A stretch of DNA of 28,512 nt from Verrucomicrobiales bacterium (lineage in GTDB: Bacteria > Verrucomicrobiota > Verrucomicrobiia > Verrucomicrobiales > Akkermansiaceae): assembly GCA_002729295.1 (NCBI GenBank), contig PBTU01000169.1:1-28512 (forward strand), in the 5' to 3' direction. Below the pieces are notes generated by a model that did not search any database, had not been told where the DNA came from, and saw only the letters and a list, made by a program, of their open reading frames with translations. Below, piece by piece: positions 1 through 8,067 of this stretch (its first letter is position 1; every line of letters starts with the position of its first letter). Position numbers and translations under genes: made by a program.

Positions 1-54
1 CCGAATCCTTCGAAAAATGTATTGCCCTCAGCCTCCCTGTCCCCTACGCAGCCT

Positions 55-149
55 CACGTCAGGAGTCACGGGGTGTGGGCTTGTGGACCCGGTCAGGACG
101 GAAACGTAGCAGCCGCAGCTTGTCCTACACTGCCGTGGCTTTCTGGCAC
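55..149 (+). ncRNA. ffs: Small bacterial signal recognition particle RNA (4.5S/SRP RNA)
   Basis: RNA scaffold of the signal recognition particle; it binds Ffh and targets membrane and secreted proteins to FtsY. The conserved SRP core is visible at 91-113: GGTCAGG, a short ACG stem, a GAAA tetraloop at 101-104, CGT, then AGCAGCC. This gives the expected symmetric (CAGG/AGCAG) and asymmetric loops of helix 8. Outward the two arms keep pairing: GGAC 85-88 with GTCC 122-125, GTGT 73-76 with ACAC 127-130, CACGG 67-71 with CCGTG 133-137, and 59-64 with 141-146. The size of about 95 nt fits the small bacterial type without an Alu domain. The exact ends are estimates. An intrinsic terminator follows at 175-205. 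Open frames across this stretch are spurious. Confidence 0.9.
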
Positions 150-174
150 CAATTTTCATTTCCAATCCACAAAG

Positions 175-205
175 AGCCGCCGGCCCCCAAGCCGGTGGCT
201 TTTTT
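175..205 (+). terminator. Rho-independent terminator of the SRP RNA gene
   Basis: A 10-bp stem (AGCCGCCGGC 175-184 with GCCGGTGGCT 191-200, one G-U pair), a 6-nt loop and a run of six T at 200-205. It lies about 25 nt after the SRP RNA and 40 nt before the aldo/keto reductase, so it most likely ends the SRP transcript and isolates the next gene. Confidence 0.85.
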
Positions 206-243
206 GTGGTCATCTTGATCCGCCTCGGTAGCCTCGCCCCGTC

Positions 244-1209
244 ATGTCAGCGCACCTCTTCCCCGACGGATCATCCTTTCCCTCTCCGGGTCTCGGCACC
301 TGGAAAATCCCCGAAGACCTCACCCCCAAAATCGTCCACGAAGCGATCGAGATCGGATACCGTCATCTCGACTGTGCTTGCGACTACGGCAACGAATCCC
401 TCGTCGGCCAGGGCATCAAATCCGCCCTCGACGCCGGGCTCTGCTCCCGCGATGACCTCTGGGTCACGAGCAAACTCTGGAACACATACCACGAGCCTCA
501 ACACGTCCGCGCCGCCTGCGAGAGGTCACTCGCCGATCTTGGGCTCGACTACCTAGATCTCTACCTCGTTCACTTTCCCATCGCCCTCGAGTTTGTTCCC
601 CTCGACGAAATGTATCCGCCGGGTTGGACCGCAGGAAAAGACGCGATGTCTCCGATCAAAGTCCCCTACTCCGACACCTGGAAAGCAATGGAGGAACTCG
701 TCGACGCCGGACTCGTCAAGAGAATCGGCGTTTGCAATCTCACCACCAGCTCGCTGCGCGACGTTCTCTCTTACGCCCGCATCAAGCCCGCGGTGCACCA
801 GATCGAGCTTCATCCCTACCTCACCCAAAACGCTATGGTGCGCTATTGCCAGGAAGAAGACATCGCCATCACGGCCTTCTCGCCTTTCGGGGCTGATTCC
901 TATCTCCCGCTCGATATGGCCGGGGAAAATGAACGCGTCCTGACCAATCCTGTCCTTCTCAAAATCGCGGAAGCCCATGAGCGCACCCCCGCGCAGGTCG
1001 CCCTTCGCTGGGCGATGCACCGAGGCACTATTCCCATCCCTAAGACGCAATCTTCCCAACATCTCCGCGAAAATCTCGATCTCTTCGAATTCACCTTGAG
1101 CGAAGAGGAACTCGCTGCCATCACCGCTCTGGACCAACATCGCCGCTTCAACGACCCGGCCGTCTTTGGCGAAAACGCCTTCAACACTTTCTACCCCATC
1201 TTTGATTAA
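244..1209 (+). CDS. Aldo/keto reductase, xylose/aldose reductase-like
   Basis: NAD(P)H-dependent cytosolic reductase of aldehydes or ketones, a TIM barrel of the AKR superfamily. The catalytic tetrad is complete and at canonical positions: Asp43, Tyr48, Lys77 (in TSKLWN) and His110 (in LVHFP). The 321-residue length is normal. The C-terminal tail, with RFNDPAVFGENAFNTFYPIFD-like spacing, resembles D-xylose and aldose reductases more than the prokaryotic DkgA type; that comparison is from memory. The cofactor loop reads IPKTQSSQHLREN, keeping Lys and Arg but not the common KSN. The start is the first ATG after the SRP terminator; no clear Shine-Dalgarno sequence is seen. The stop is immediately followed by the ATG of the next dehydrogenase (TAAATG), so the two are probably co-transcribed. 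The substrate is unknown. Confidence 0.9.
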   Translation: MSAHLFPDGSSFPSPGLGTWKIPEDLTPKIVHEAIEIGYRHLDCACDYGNESLVGQGIKSALDAGLCSRDDLWVTSKLWNTYHEPQHVRAACERSLADLGLDYLDLYLVHFPIALEFVPLDEMYPPGWTAGKDAMSPIKVPYSDTWKAMEELVDAGLVKRIGVCNLTTSSLRDVLSYARIKPAVHQIELHPYLTQNAMVRYCQEEDIAITAFSPFGADSYLPLDMAGENERVLTNPVLLKIAEAHERTPAQVALRWAMHRGTIPIPKTQSSQHLRENLDLFEFTLSEEELAAITALDQHRRFNDPAVFGENAFNTFYPIFD

Positions 1210-1917
1210 ATGAAACCACTCTCAGGAAAAACAGCCATCGTCACCGGCGGTGGAAGCGGCATCGGGCTCGGCACCGCGCAAGCCCTCGCCGAAGCCGGAT
1301 GCTCCGTCACCATCTGCGGACGCAACGAAGGCAAACTCGGGGCCGTCGCCGGAGAAAACCTCAAGATCAAAGCCTGCGACATCTCCGACCGGGAGCAAGT
1401 CATCGCGACCTTCCGGGAACTCGGCGTCCCCGACATCATCGTCAATGCCGCCGGGGTCAACATCGCCAAGCGATCGGTCAAAGAACTCGCGCCCGAAGAC
1501 TTCGACAAGCTCGTCGCGATTAATTGCACCGGTTTCTACAACATCGTCCACGCCGCCCTTCCCGAAATGCGTGAGCGCGGCGACGGACTTATCTTTAGCG
1601 TCTCCTCCATCGCGGGTAAACGCGCCTATCCGCTCGCGGGCATGGCTTACGCTGCCTCAAAATTCGGCGTCAGCGGGATCGCCTCTGCCATCAACGCCGA
1701 AGAAGCCGACAGCGGCGTGCGCATCACCAGCATTTATCCCGGAGAGGTCAACACCCCCATCCTCGACGAACGCCCCGTCCCCGTCCCCGATGAGAAGAAA
1801 GCCCGCATGGTCCACCCTGAGGACATCGCCTCCCTCATCGTCGCCATCGCGCAACTCCCAAAGCACGTCGTCGTGCCAGAGTTGGTGATCAAACCGACTT
1901 ACCAGGAGTTCATATAG
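1210..1917 (+). CDS. Short-chain dehydrogenase/reductase (classical SDR)
   Basis: NAD(P)-dependent oxidoreductase of the classical SDR family, 235 residues, cytosolic. The Rossmann cofactor motif TGGGSGIG is at residues 12-19. The structural NNAG motif appears as VNAAG (78-82). The catalytic residues are Asn105 (AINCTG), Ser132 or Ser133 (SVSSIAG), Tyr147 and Lys151 (YAASK). PGEVNTP follows the active site, as in many SDRs. An Arg after the glycine motif (GRN, Arg38) suggests NADP(H) use; this is inference. It begins on the base after the stop of the aldo/keto reductase, so the two reductases probably form one operon and may act on related carbonyl or alcohol substrates. The substrate cannot be read from the sequence. 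Confidence 0.9.
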   Translation: MKPLSGKTAIVTGGGSGIGLGTAQALAEAGCSVTICGRNEGKLGAVAGENLKIKACDISDREQVIATFRELGVPDIIVNAAGVNIAKRSVKELAPEDFDKLVAINCTGFYNIVHAALPEMRERGDGLIFSVSSIAGKRAYPLAGMAYAASKFGVSGIASAINAEEADSGVRITSIYPGEVNTPILDERPVPVPDEKKARMVHPEDIASLIVAIAQLPKHVVVPELVIKPTYQEFI

Positions 1918-1963
1918 GGCCTCAATGCTTGCGGGAGTCTTCCTCAATCTCTAAACTTTTCCC

Positions 1964-3028
1964 ATGTCAGTTTATGTCGTCACCGGATCAGACGAAGGAC
2001 GCGTCGCGGAAGAAGCGGCCGCTCTTTTCGAGGAACTGAAGCCACCCGGCAGCGACGAATTCGCCAACGAAATCATCGAGGGCGTGGCAGACAATGCTGA
2101 GGACGCATTCCAAAAAGCCGCTTCGGCCAACGAAGCGCTCCAAACCATCGGCTTCTTCGGCGGCGACAAAGTCGTCTGGCTCAAGGGGGCCAACTTCCTC
2201 GGCAACGACCGCTCAAGCGAAGCCGAACGTGCGATCTCAGGGGTGGAAAATCTCCTTGAAACCCTCCAGGCCGGACTTCCACCGGGCGTCATTTTCCTCG
2301 TCAGCTCAAATGCCATCAGCGGCGTACGACGCTTTGGAAAGTGGCTCAAAAAAAACGCGGACTATCGTTCTTACGATAAGATCGACATCTCCAAGGAAGG
2401 CTGGGAGGAGCAAGTCGCCATCAAAGCCGGTCGCCTCGCTCGCGAATCCGGCATGACTCTGGAAGGCGAAGCCCTCGCTCTCTTCGTTCAACGCGCGGGT
2501 GCCGAGACCCGACAAATCAATAACGAGATCAACAAGCTCGATCTCTATCTCGGCAGGGAGCGACGCGACGTCACCGTCGAAGACGTTGAGCTCATCGTCC
2601 CAGTCAGTCACAAAGGTGTTATTTGGGAAATCTCCCGAGCCATCGAAAAACGCGATGCCAAACGTGCGATCCACCTCATCGATTCCCTTCTCAATAAAAA
2701 CGAAAATGCGGTGGGCTTGATCAAAGCCTCCATCATCCCGACAGTGCGAAATCTCTTCTTTGCCAAGCTCACCGAACCCTACGGCTCGGTGAACAGCGCA
2801 CCCGAAGCAGTCAAAGCGGTTCTCCCCAAAAAGAAAGACGGCACCATCAACACCTGGGGGCTCAAGATGGCCGCACAAGCTGCCCGCCGTTTCACCCTGC
2901 CCCAACTTCAAAAGAGCATGGAGCATTGCCTCGCCGGAGACAAAGCCCTCGTCACCTCCTCCCAAGATCACCGGATGGTTCTTCATCGTCTCGTGATTCA
3001 ACTCTGCGATAAATCCCGCGCAGCGTAG
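1964..3028 (+). CDS. holA: DNA polymerase III subunit delta
   Basis: Delta subunit of the clamp-loader complex, which opens the beta sliding clamp and loads it on primed DNA. The 354-residue length matches the family (about 340). The N-terminus reads VYVVTGSDEGRV, typical of the HolA nucleotide-fold domain that lacks a functional P-loop. The middle has the family-like QINNEINKLDLYLG helix (about 187-200), and the C-terminal part has the helical oligomerisation region. There is no Shine-Dalgarno sequence before the ATG. It lies 46 nt after the SDR gene on the same strand. Identity rests on overall pattern, as HolA proteins diverge strongly. A degraded P450 fragment begins directly after its stop. 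Confidence 0.85.
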   Translation: MSVYVVTGSDEGRVAEEAAALFEELKPPGSDEFANEIIEGVADNAEDAFQKAASANEALQTIGFFGGDKVVWLKGANFLGNDRSSEAERAISGVENLLETLQAGLPPGVIFLVSSNAISGVRRFGKWLKKNADYRSYDKIDISKEGWEEQVAIKAGRLARESGMTLEGEALALFVQRAGAETRQINNEINKLDLYLGRERRDVTVEDVELIVPVSHKGVIWEISRAIEKRDAKRAIHLIDSLLNKNENAVGLIKASIIPTVRNLFFAKLTEPYGSVNSAPEAVKAVLPKKKDGTINTWGLKMAAQAARRFTLPQLQKSMEHCLAGDKALVTSSQDHRMVLHRLVIQLCDKSRAA

Positions 3029-3030
3029 CT

Positions 3031-3309
3031 CGTCTCAATGGATGCCTTCAACGCATCACCGTTATTCTCCTCCTCGCCTCCTCCAGCCGCGATGGGGACA
3101 TTTTCGAAGACCCCAAAACTTTCGACATTTCCGGCACCAATAGCCCCCACCTCTCCATCGGACAGGGAAAGCACTCCTGCCTTGGCAGAGAGCTAGTTGA
3201 AATGGAGTCGCAGGCCACTTTCGGCGCTCTGAGGAAAACCACAGATAACTTTGAACTCAAAAACGGGATCACCTGGCATAATCGAAAGGGTCATCGGTGG
3301 ATGAAATAA
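3031..3309 (+). pseudogene. Cytochrome P450 C-terminal remnant
   Basis: The frame read from about 3031 to the TAA at 3307-3309 encodes about 92 residues that match the C-terminal part of a bacterial cytochrome P450. A VILLLASSSRDGDIFEDP stretch is followed by PHLSIGQGKHSCLG, the heme-ligand signature (FGxGxHxCxG with Ile for Phe). The heme cysteine codon is at 3178-3180. The downstream L-helix continues as RELVEMESQ. No in-frame ATG or GTG lies before the homology, and the first roughly 300 residues of a P450 are absent, because holA ends right at the border. This stretch fills nearly all of the 382-bp gap between holA and the next gene. Read as a truncated, non-functional gene left by deletion or recombination. 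The rest of the gap (3310-3410) shows nothing recognisable. Confidence 0.8.
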
Positions 3310-3410
3310 AGCATCTTCGCGAGAGTTTCAAGCAGCCAGCAAGATCCCGCCCCATCCGCTGCCTTGACGGATGAGCCTGAAAAGTTGAGAGTTCCGTCCC
3401 TGATCGTCGT

Positions 3411-5702
3411 ATGAAACACCTCATGAATTTCCGTTCCATGCTCTTCGGAGCCCTTCTTATCTCTGGCACCGCCTTTGCAGAGCCCGCCGAGGGCTGGCTG
3501 AGCTGGCGTGGCCCCAATCAAAATGGCACCTCCAATGAAACTGGCCTTCCTGACAAGTGGGAACCCGGCGCAGAGAACCAGCTTTGGAAGTATGGCCTAA
3601 ACGGCGCAGGCGCACCCGTCATTGCCAATGGCAAACTCTACGCCTTTGGATACGGACAGGAGGGCGACGACACGGCTGAAGGCGTGCAAGAAATTCTCCT
3701 CTGCCTCGACGCCAATACCGGCGAGAAGCTTTGGGAAAAACGCTACAGCGATTACATCTCCGACGTTGTCTACAACCGCTACGGGATTGGATCACCCATC
3801 GTCGATGCCGAAACCGGTAACATTTACCTCCAGATGTCCAACGGTCGCTGTGTCGCCGTCACACCCGAGGGCAAGGACATTTGGGAAATTTCCCTGATGG
3901 AAGAACTCGCCCGCCTTACCTTCCCGAACGGCCGCACCGGCTCCGCCGCCATCGACGGTCCTCTCGTTATCTTTCACTGCGTCACCGCCAACTGGGGCAC
4001 CACCGGGCCGGCTCGCGACCGTTTCTACGCTTTCGACAAACTCACCGGCGAGCTCGTCTGGTATTCTACTCCCGGCGTTCGCCCGGTGGATAGCTCCTTC
4101 TGCATGCCCGTCTTCGGACAACTCGGCGACCAGCGCGTCTTCTACGCCGGCACCGGTTGCGGCAACATCGTTTGTGTCAATGCCCGCACGGGCAAGCCCG
4201 TCTGGCGTTTCCAACTCTCACAGGGTGGCGTCAACTCACAGGTCGTTCTTTACGAAGACAAGCTCATCGCCCTCCACGGTAAGGAAAATATCGACGCCAC
4301 TTCCAAAGGTCGCCTCGTTTGCATCAACATTCCCCAGGAATACCCTGCCGAGCAACTCGTCCTCGATAAGGACGTGGAAGTGTGGCGCAACGACGACCAC
4401 ATTGGGTTCACCAGCTCGCCTACCCTTGTTAAAGATCGCGTTTACACCACCAACTTCACCGGAGAACTCATCTGCGTCGATGCCGACTCCGGCAAGACCC
4501 TCTGGCAGGAAAAACTCGCTCCAGACCAAATCCACGCCTCGCCAGCCTACGGTGACGGCAAAATCTACGCTCCGTGGTTCGAGGGCTCACTCGCCATCGT
4601 CAAGCCCACCGACGCGAAAGCCGAAGTTCTCTCCAATGCTGAAATTAAAGCCGCCGATGGCAGTGGCGTAAAAGCACTCGCCGCGCCCACCATCTGGGCC
4701 GGCAAGATTTACCTCTCCACCCGCGACGGCCTCTACTGCTTCGGCAATAAAGAGGGCAAATATGTCGGAAGTAAAGACGACAACAAGGAAGCCGCTCTCG
4801 GCCCCGTCGCCCAACTTCAAATTGTTCCCGCTGAGTTCGCGATCGCCCCCGGCCAGAAACAGGAATTCAAAGTCTACGGCCTCGATAAGAGCGGTCGCCG
4901 CGTCGAAATCATCACCGAAGACCTGAGCTGGGAGAAATTCATCCCGCCCACCGCCAAGGTGAAAGCCAAGGTTGATGCGACCCTTGATGCCAAGACCGGC
5001 ACCGTCACCGCAGGCGAGGACGCGGCACTTTCCGCCGGAGCTTTGAAAGTCACTCACAAGGGCATGTCCGCCACAACCCGCGGGCGCGTTGAAGCGACCA
5101 TCGGGTATACCGCCAACTTCGAAGACGTCGAACTTAAAATGGAATCTCCCGACGGCGTAAAAGTGAACTTCCCGCCCCTCGCCTGGCTCGGTGCGCGCAT
5201 CAAATGGTATGTCCTTGAAAAGGACGGCTCCAAGGTCATCGCCAACCGCCTCGATAATGTTCTCTTTCAGCGAACGATGAATTTCTTCGGCGGCGAGGAC
5301 ATGACCAATTACGTCATTGAAGCCAACGTCATGACCGACGGAAACCGACGTATCAAATCGGAGGTCGGTCTCATCAACCAACGTTACAAGATCAGCCTCG
5401 TCGGCAACAAAAACGTCCTCGAGGTTTCCAGTAACTACGAACGCGTCCAACAAGCAGTCAAATTCCCGGTCAAAGCCAACCAATGGTATCACCTCAAGAC
5501 CCACGTTAAAAACAATGGTGACGGCACTGGTGAAGTCCGCGCCAAGGCCTGGACCAAAGGCGAAGACGAACCCGCCGAATGGACCATTAAAGTTCCCGTC
5601 AAAAAACTTCACCCGCACGGCGCTCCCGGAATCTACGCCTTCTCTCCACAGGCTCAAAAGCGAGTCTACATCGACAACATCAAAATTTCCGCTGGCGAAT
5701 AA
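3411..5702 (+). CDS. Exported PQQ-like beta-propeller protein with C-terminal beta-sandwich region
   Basis: 763-residue secreted protein. A signal peptide covers residues 1-23 (hydrophobic core LFGALLISGTAFA, likely cut before EPAEGW). The mature start WLSWRGPNQNG is the usual opening of PQQ-like (BamB/WD-type) propellers in Planctomycetes and Verrucomicrobia. Repeats of the form DANTGEKLWEK, DKLTGELVW, NARTGKPVWR and DADSGKTLWQ cover about residues 30-460. Residues about 465-560 resemble a Big/cadherin-like domain (FAIAPGQKQEFKVYG). The last 200 residues look like a laminin-G/concanavalin-type sandwich. No dehydrogenase motif is recognised, so PQQ binding is not assured. The first ATG is used; ATG codons at 3423 and 3438 would also leave a signal peptide. 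It lies 33 nt before a second propeller gene on the same strand. Function unknown. Confidence 0.85.
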   Translation: MKHLMNFRSMLFGALLISGTAFAEPAEGWLSWRGPNQNGTSNETGLPDKWEPGAENQLWKYGLNGAGAPVIANGKLYAFGYGQEGDDTAEGVQEILLCLDANTGEKLWEKRYSDYISDVVYNRYGIGSPIVDAETGNIYLQMSNGRCVAVTPEGKDIWEISLMEELARLTFPNGRTGSAAIDGPLVIFHCVTANWGTTGPARDRFYAFDKLTGELVWYSTPGVRPVDSSFCMPVFGQLGDQRVFYAGTGCGNIVCVNARTGKPVWRFQLSQGGVNSQVVLYEDKLIALHGKENIDATSKGRLVCINIPQEYPAEQLVLDKDVEVWRNDDHIGFTSSPTLVKDRVYTTNFTGELICVDADSGKTLWQEKLAPDQIHASPAYGDGKIYAPWFEGSLAIVKPTDAKAEVLSNAEIKAADGSGVKALAAPTIWAGKIYLSTRDGLYCFGNKEGKYVGSKDDNKEAALGPVAQLQIVPAEFAIAPGQKQEFKVYGLDKSGRRVEIITEDLSWEKFIPPTAKVKAKVDATLDAKTGTVTAGEDAALSAGALKVTHKGMSATTRGRVEATIGYTANFEDVELKMESPDGVKVNFPPLAWLGARIKWYVLEKDGSKVIANRLDNVLFQRTMNFFGGEDMTNYVIEANVMTDGNRRIKSEVGLINQRYKISLVGNKNVLEVSSNYERVQQAVKFPVKANQWYHLKTHVKNNGDGTGEVRAKAWTKGEDEPAEWTIKVPVKKLHPHGAPGIYAFSPQAQKRVYIDNIKISAGE

Positions 5703-5735
5703 GCCCAGCCACTTAAACTTAGCAAAAGACACTTC

Positions 5736-7253
5736 ATGAAAACCACCACCGGACTCCTCCTAACAGGGCTCGCCCTCTCAACCGCCTCCGCAGAAGACTG
5801 GCCCATGTGGGGCAAGGACGCCTCCCGCAATATGGTCGGGAATGCCAAGAACCTCCCCGTCGACATCCATCCCGGAGAACTCGATGACGACACTGAAGCC
5901 GCCATCCTCAAAGACGCCAAGAACATCAAGTGGGCCGCTAAGCTAGGCTCCCAAGCCTACGGTAATGCCGTCGTAGCCGGAGGCAAAGTCTTCGTCGGCA
6001 CTAATAACGAATCACCCCGCGACCCCGCGCAAAAAGGCGACCGCGGAGTGCTCATGGCCTTCGATGAAAAAACTGGCAGCTTCCTCTGGCAGCTCGTAAT
6101 TCCTAAGCTTGGCGCCGGCAAGGTGAGCGACTGGGAATACGTTGGACTTTGCTCCTCTCCTGCTATCGACGGTGATCGCATGTATCTTGTCACCAACCGT
6201 GGCGAAGTCATGTGTCTCGACGTGGATGGTATGGCCAACGGAAACGACGGCCCGTTTAAAGACGAAGCCAGATATTCTTCCGCGGCCAAAGACGGCACGC
6301 CTGTTGAAATTGGCACCCAATCTGCCGATATTATTTGGATATATGACATGCGCGACGGAGACAACATCGGAACTTTTCCGCATAACGTCTCAAGTTGCTC
6401 GCCCGTCGTAGTCGGCGACATGCTCATCACCGCGACGTCCAACGGAGTCGATTGGTCCCACACTAACATCCCCGCGCCCAACGCCCCGTCTCTGATCTCT
6501 CTCAACAAAAAGACCGGCAAACTCACTGGCGAAGAAGTCTCCGAGGTCTCCACCCGCGTGCTACACGCCAGTTGGTCCTCTCCCGCTTACGGAAAGATCG
6601 GCGGTAAGAACGCCATCGTTTGGGGTGGCGGCGACGGATTCACCTACGCCTTCGACCCAAAAACGATCAAAGACGACGAAGGATTCGACGTCTTCAAGGA
6701 ACTCTGGCGCATCGATTGTAATCCTCCCGAGTATCGTATGAAGGACGGCAAACCCATTAAATACGCCACTTACTCCGGCCCTAGTGAAATCATCGGCACC
6801 ACCATTATCGCCGATGGATTGGTCTACGCTATCATCGGTCAGGACCCCGAGCACGGCGATGGCGTGGGCAATATCCTCTGCATCGGCCCTGACGGAAAGA
6901 CCGTCTGGAATTCCAAAGAGGTCGGACGTTCCATCTCCACACTCAGCTTGGCCGACGGACTCCTCTACGCAGCCGAATACGATGGTGACGTCCATTGCTA
7001 CGACGCCAAAACCGGCAAACAACACTGGAAGCACGAAACCCAATCCCGCATCTGGGGATCTACCCTCGTTGCCGACGGCAAGGTCTGGATGGGAACCGAG
7101 GACGGCGAACTTCACATCCTGAAGGCCGGCAAGGAATACAAGTCCCTGGCCACTGTCGAATTTCCCGCTCCAATTTACTCCAGCGCCGTGGCCGCCAACG
7201 ACGTCCTCTACATCGCCACCCAGACCCACCTCTACGCGATCGAGAAGAAGTAA
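5736..7253 (+). CDS. Exported PQQ-like beta-propeller repeat protein
   Basis: 505-residue secreted propeller protein. The signal peptide is residues 1-19 (core GLLLTGLALSTASA, cut before EDW). The mature protein opens with DWPMWGKDASRNM, again typical of this family, and has repeats such as DEKTGSFLWQ, NKKTGKLTG and DAKTGKQHWKHE separated by GDRMYLVT- and DGKVWMGT-type strands. There is no extra C-terminal domain, unlike its upstream partner, so the pair is not a simple duplication. The 33-nt gap suggests co-transcription. The family is often called PQQ-binding-like from the repeat alone; whether it binds PQQ, forms an outer-membrane scaffold or is a periplasmic enzyme cannot be told. A hairpin at 7272-7304 probably ends the transcript. 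Confidence 0.85.
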   Translation: MKTTTGLLLTGLALSTASAEDWPMWGKDASRNMVGNAKNLPVDIHPGELDDDTEAAILKDAKNIKWAAKLGSQAYGNAVVAGGKVFVGTNNESPRDPAQKGDRGVLMAFDEKTGSFLWQLVIPKLGAGKVSDWEYVGLCSSPAIDGDRMYLVTNRGEVMCLDVDGMANGNDGPFKDEARYSSAAKDGTPVEIGTQSADIIWIYDMRDGDNIGTFPHNVSSCSPVVVGDMLITATSNGVDWSHTNIPAPNAPSLISLNKKTGKLTGEEVSEVSTRVLHASWSSPAYGKIGGKNAIVWGGGDGFTYAFDPKTIKDDEGFDVFKELWRIDCNPPEYRMKDGKPIKYATYSGPSEIIGTTIIADGLVYAIIGQDPEHGDGVGNILCIGPDGKTVWNSKEVGRSISTLSLADGLLYAAEYDGDVHCYDAKTGKQHWKHETQSRIWGSTLVADGKVWMGTEDGELHILKAGKEYKSLATVEFPAPIYSSAVAANDVLYIATQTHLYAIEKK

Positions 7254-7271
7254 GAACAAACTTTTTTCCAA

Positions 7272-7304
7272 AAATGGCGTCGCGGCATTGCCGGGGCGCC
7301 ATTT
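7272..7304 (+). terminator. Putative terminator hairpin after the propeller pair
   Basis: AAATGGCG (7272-7279) pairs perfectly with CGCCATTT (7297-7304), and an inner CGGC/GCCG stem makes a long GC-rich hairpin 18 nt after the stop. On the plus strand the tail is only ATTTATTG, so termination is likely but not strong. On the minus strand the hairpin is followed by a better T run, but no minus-strand gene ends here. The rest of 7254-7499 is AT-rich and presumably holds the promoter of the lipoprotein gene; no clear -35/-10 pair was identified. Confidence 0.5.
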
Positions 7305-7499
7305 ATTGTGCCTGGTTTGACTCAGGTTCTTGTCATCAGCATCCTGAAATCATCTTTCTCATATTGTCGCTTGAGGGTTCTTATGCGGCTAGATTTTTAC
7401 AAACTTTCCTCTCAGTATTACCTTATGAAATTGCTATTCCTCTACTTGGATTATCCTTGAAGATCGTTTTTTAGAAAATCAATAACAACAGTTCCTCAA

Positions 7500-7994
7500 A
7501 TGAAACGACTCTCAATAATCACAAACCTCGCCATCTCTCTCTTTCTTTCCGCTTGTGACAAGAACCACACCGCTGATAGCAATGGGAATTCATCGGAATC
7601 ATCCCAAAACGACGGAGCCAGGCAGGAAGAGATCGCCAATAAAATCATGGATTCCATGGGGGAATTCGCCAAAGCAGTCTCCGCAGTCTCCGACACAAAA
7701 ACAGCCAGATCTACCGCCAACAAGATCAATAAAATTGGCGACCGGTTTTCAAACATGGCCAAGGAGCTTGAACCTCTCGGTGTCGCGACCCAGGAAATGA
7801 GAGAATCCATTCATCAAAAAATGGCTGCCCGGGAGGCTGAGATGAAAGAAGTGATGAACGATAAGTTCATGAAATCCGTTCAATCCTTGAATCCGGAGGC
7901 TCAGAAAATTATGGAAAAGGCGTTTCAAGATTTTTTCGAAGTAATGGAGCAAGCGGGAAAAGAATTTGACCGGCATTTCAAAGTCAAAAACTAA
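7500..7994 (+). CDS. Small predicted lipoprotein, function unknown
   Basis: 164-residue protein with a type II signal peptide: positive MKR start, hydrophobic stretch to residue 17 and the lipobox LSAC with Cys19 as the lipidation site. After it comes a Ser/Asn/Gly-rich linker (about 20-40), as is usual for lipoproteins. The remainder is charged, alpha-helical and probably coiled-coil (AAREAEMKEVMNDKF, EAQKIMEKAFQDFFEVMEQA). No enzymatic motif is seen, and I do not recognise the family. The gene stands alone between the propeller pair and the convergent end of the cell-wall operon, with lower GC content in its upstream region than in its neighbours. Coding potential is supported by the signal peptide and by a clean frame with no competing ORF of similar quality. 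Confidence 0.75.
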   Translation: MKRLSIITNLAISLFLSACDKNHTADSNGNSSESSQNDGARQEEIANKIMDSMGEFAKAVSAVSDTKTARSTANKINKIGDRFSNMAKELEPLGVATQEMRESIHQKMAAREAEMKEVMNDKFMKSVQSLNPEAQKIMEKAFQDFFEVMEQAGKEFDRHFKVKN

Positions 7995-8067
7995 TGCCAT
8001 GCCATAACAAAGTCTGAGAGTCTGACCCCTTTGCCATTGAAGCCATCCTCCGCTTCCTCCCACATTT

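Noticed and set aside
22..231. Open reading frames on both strands at the window start
   Set aside because: They overlap the SRP RNA and its terminator; the translated sequences have no protein-like features.
4587..5732. 381-codon minus-strand frame opposite the first propeller gene
   Set aside because: Low-complexity Phe/Gly/Asp/Val composition typical of an antisense shadow; the plus frame has a signal peptide and propeller repeats.
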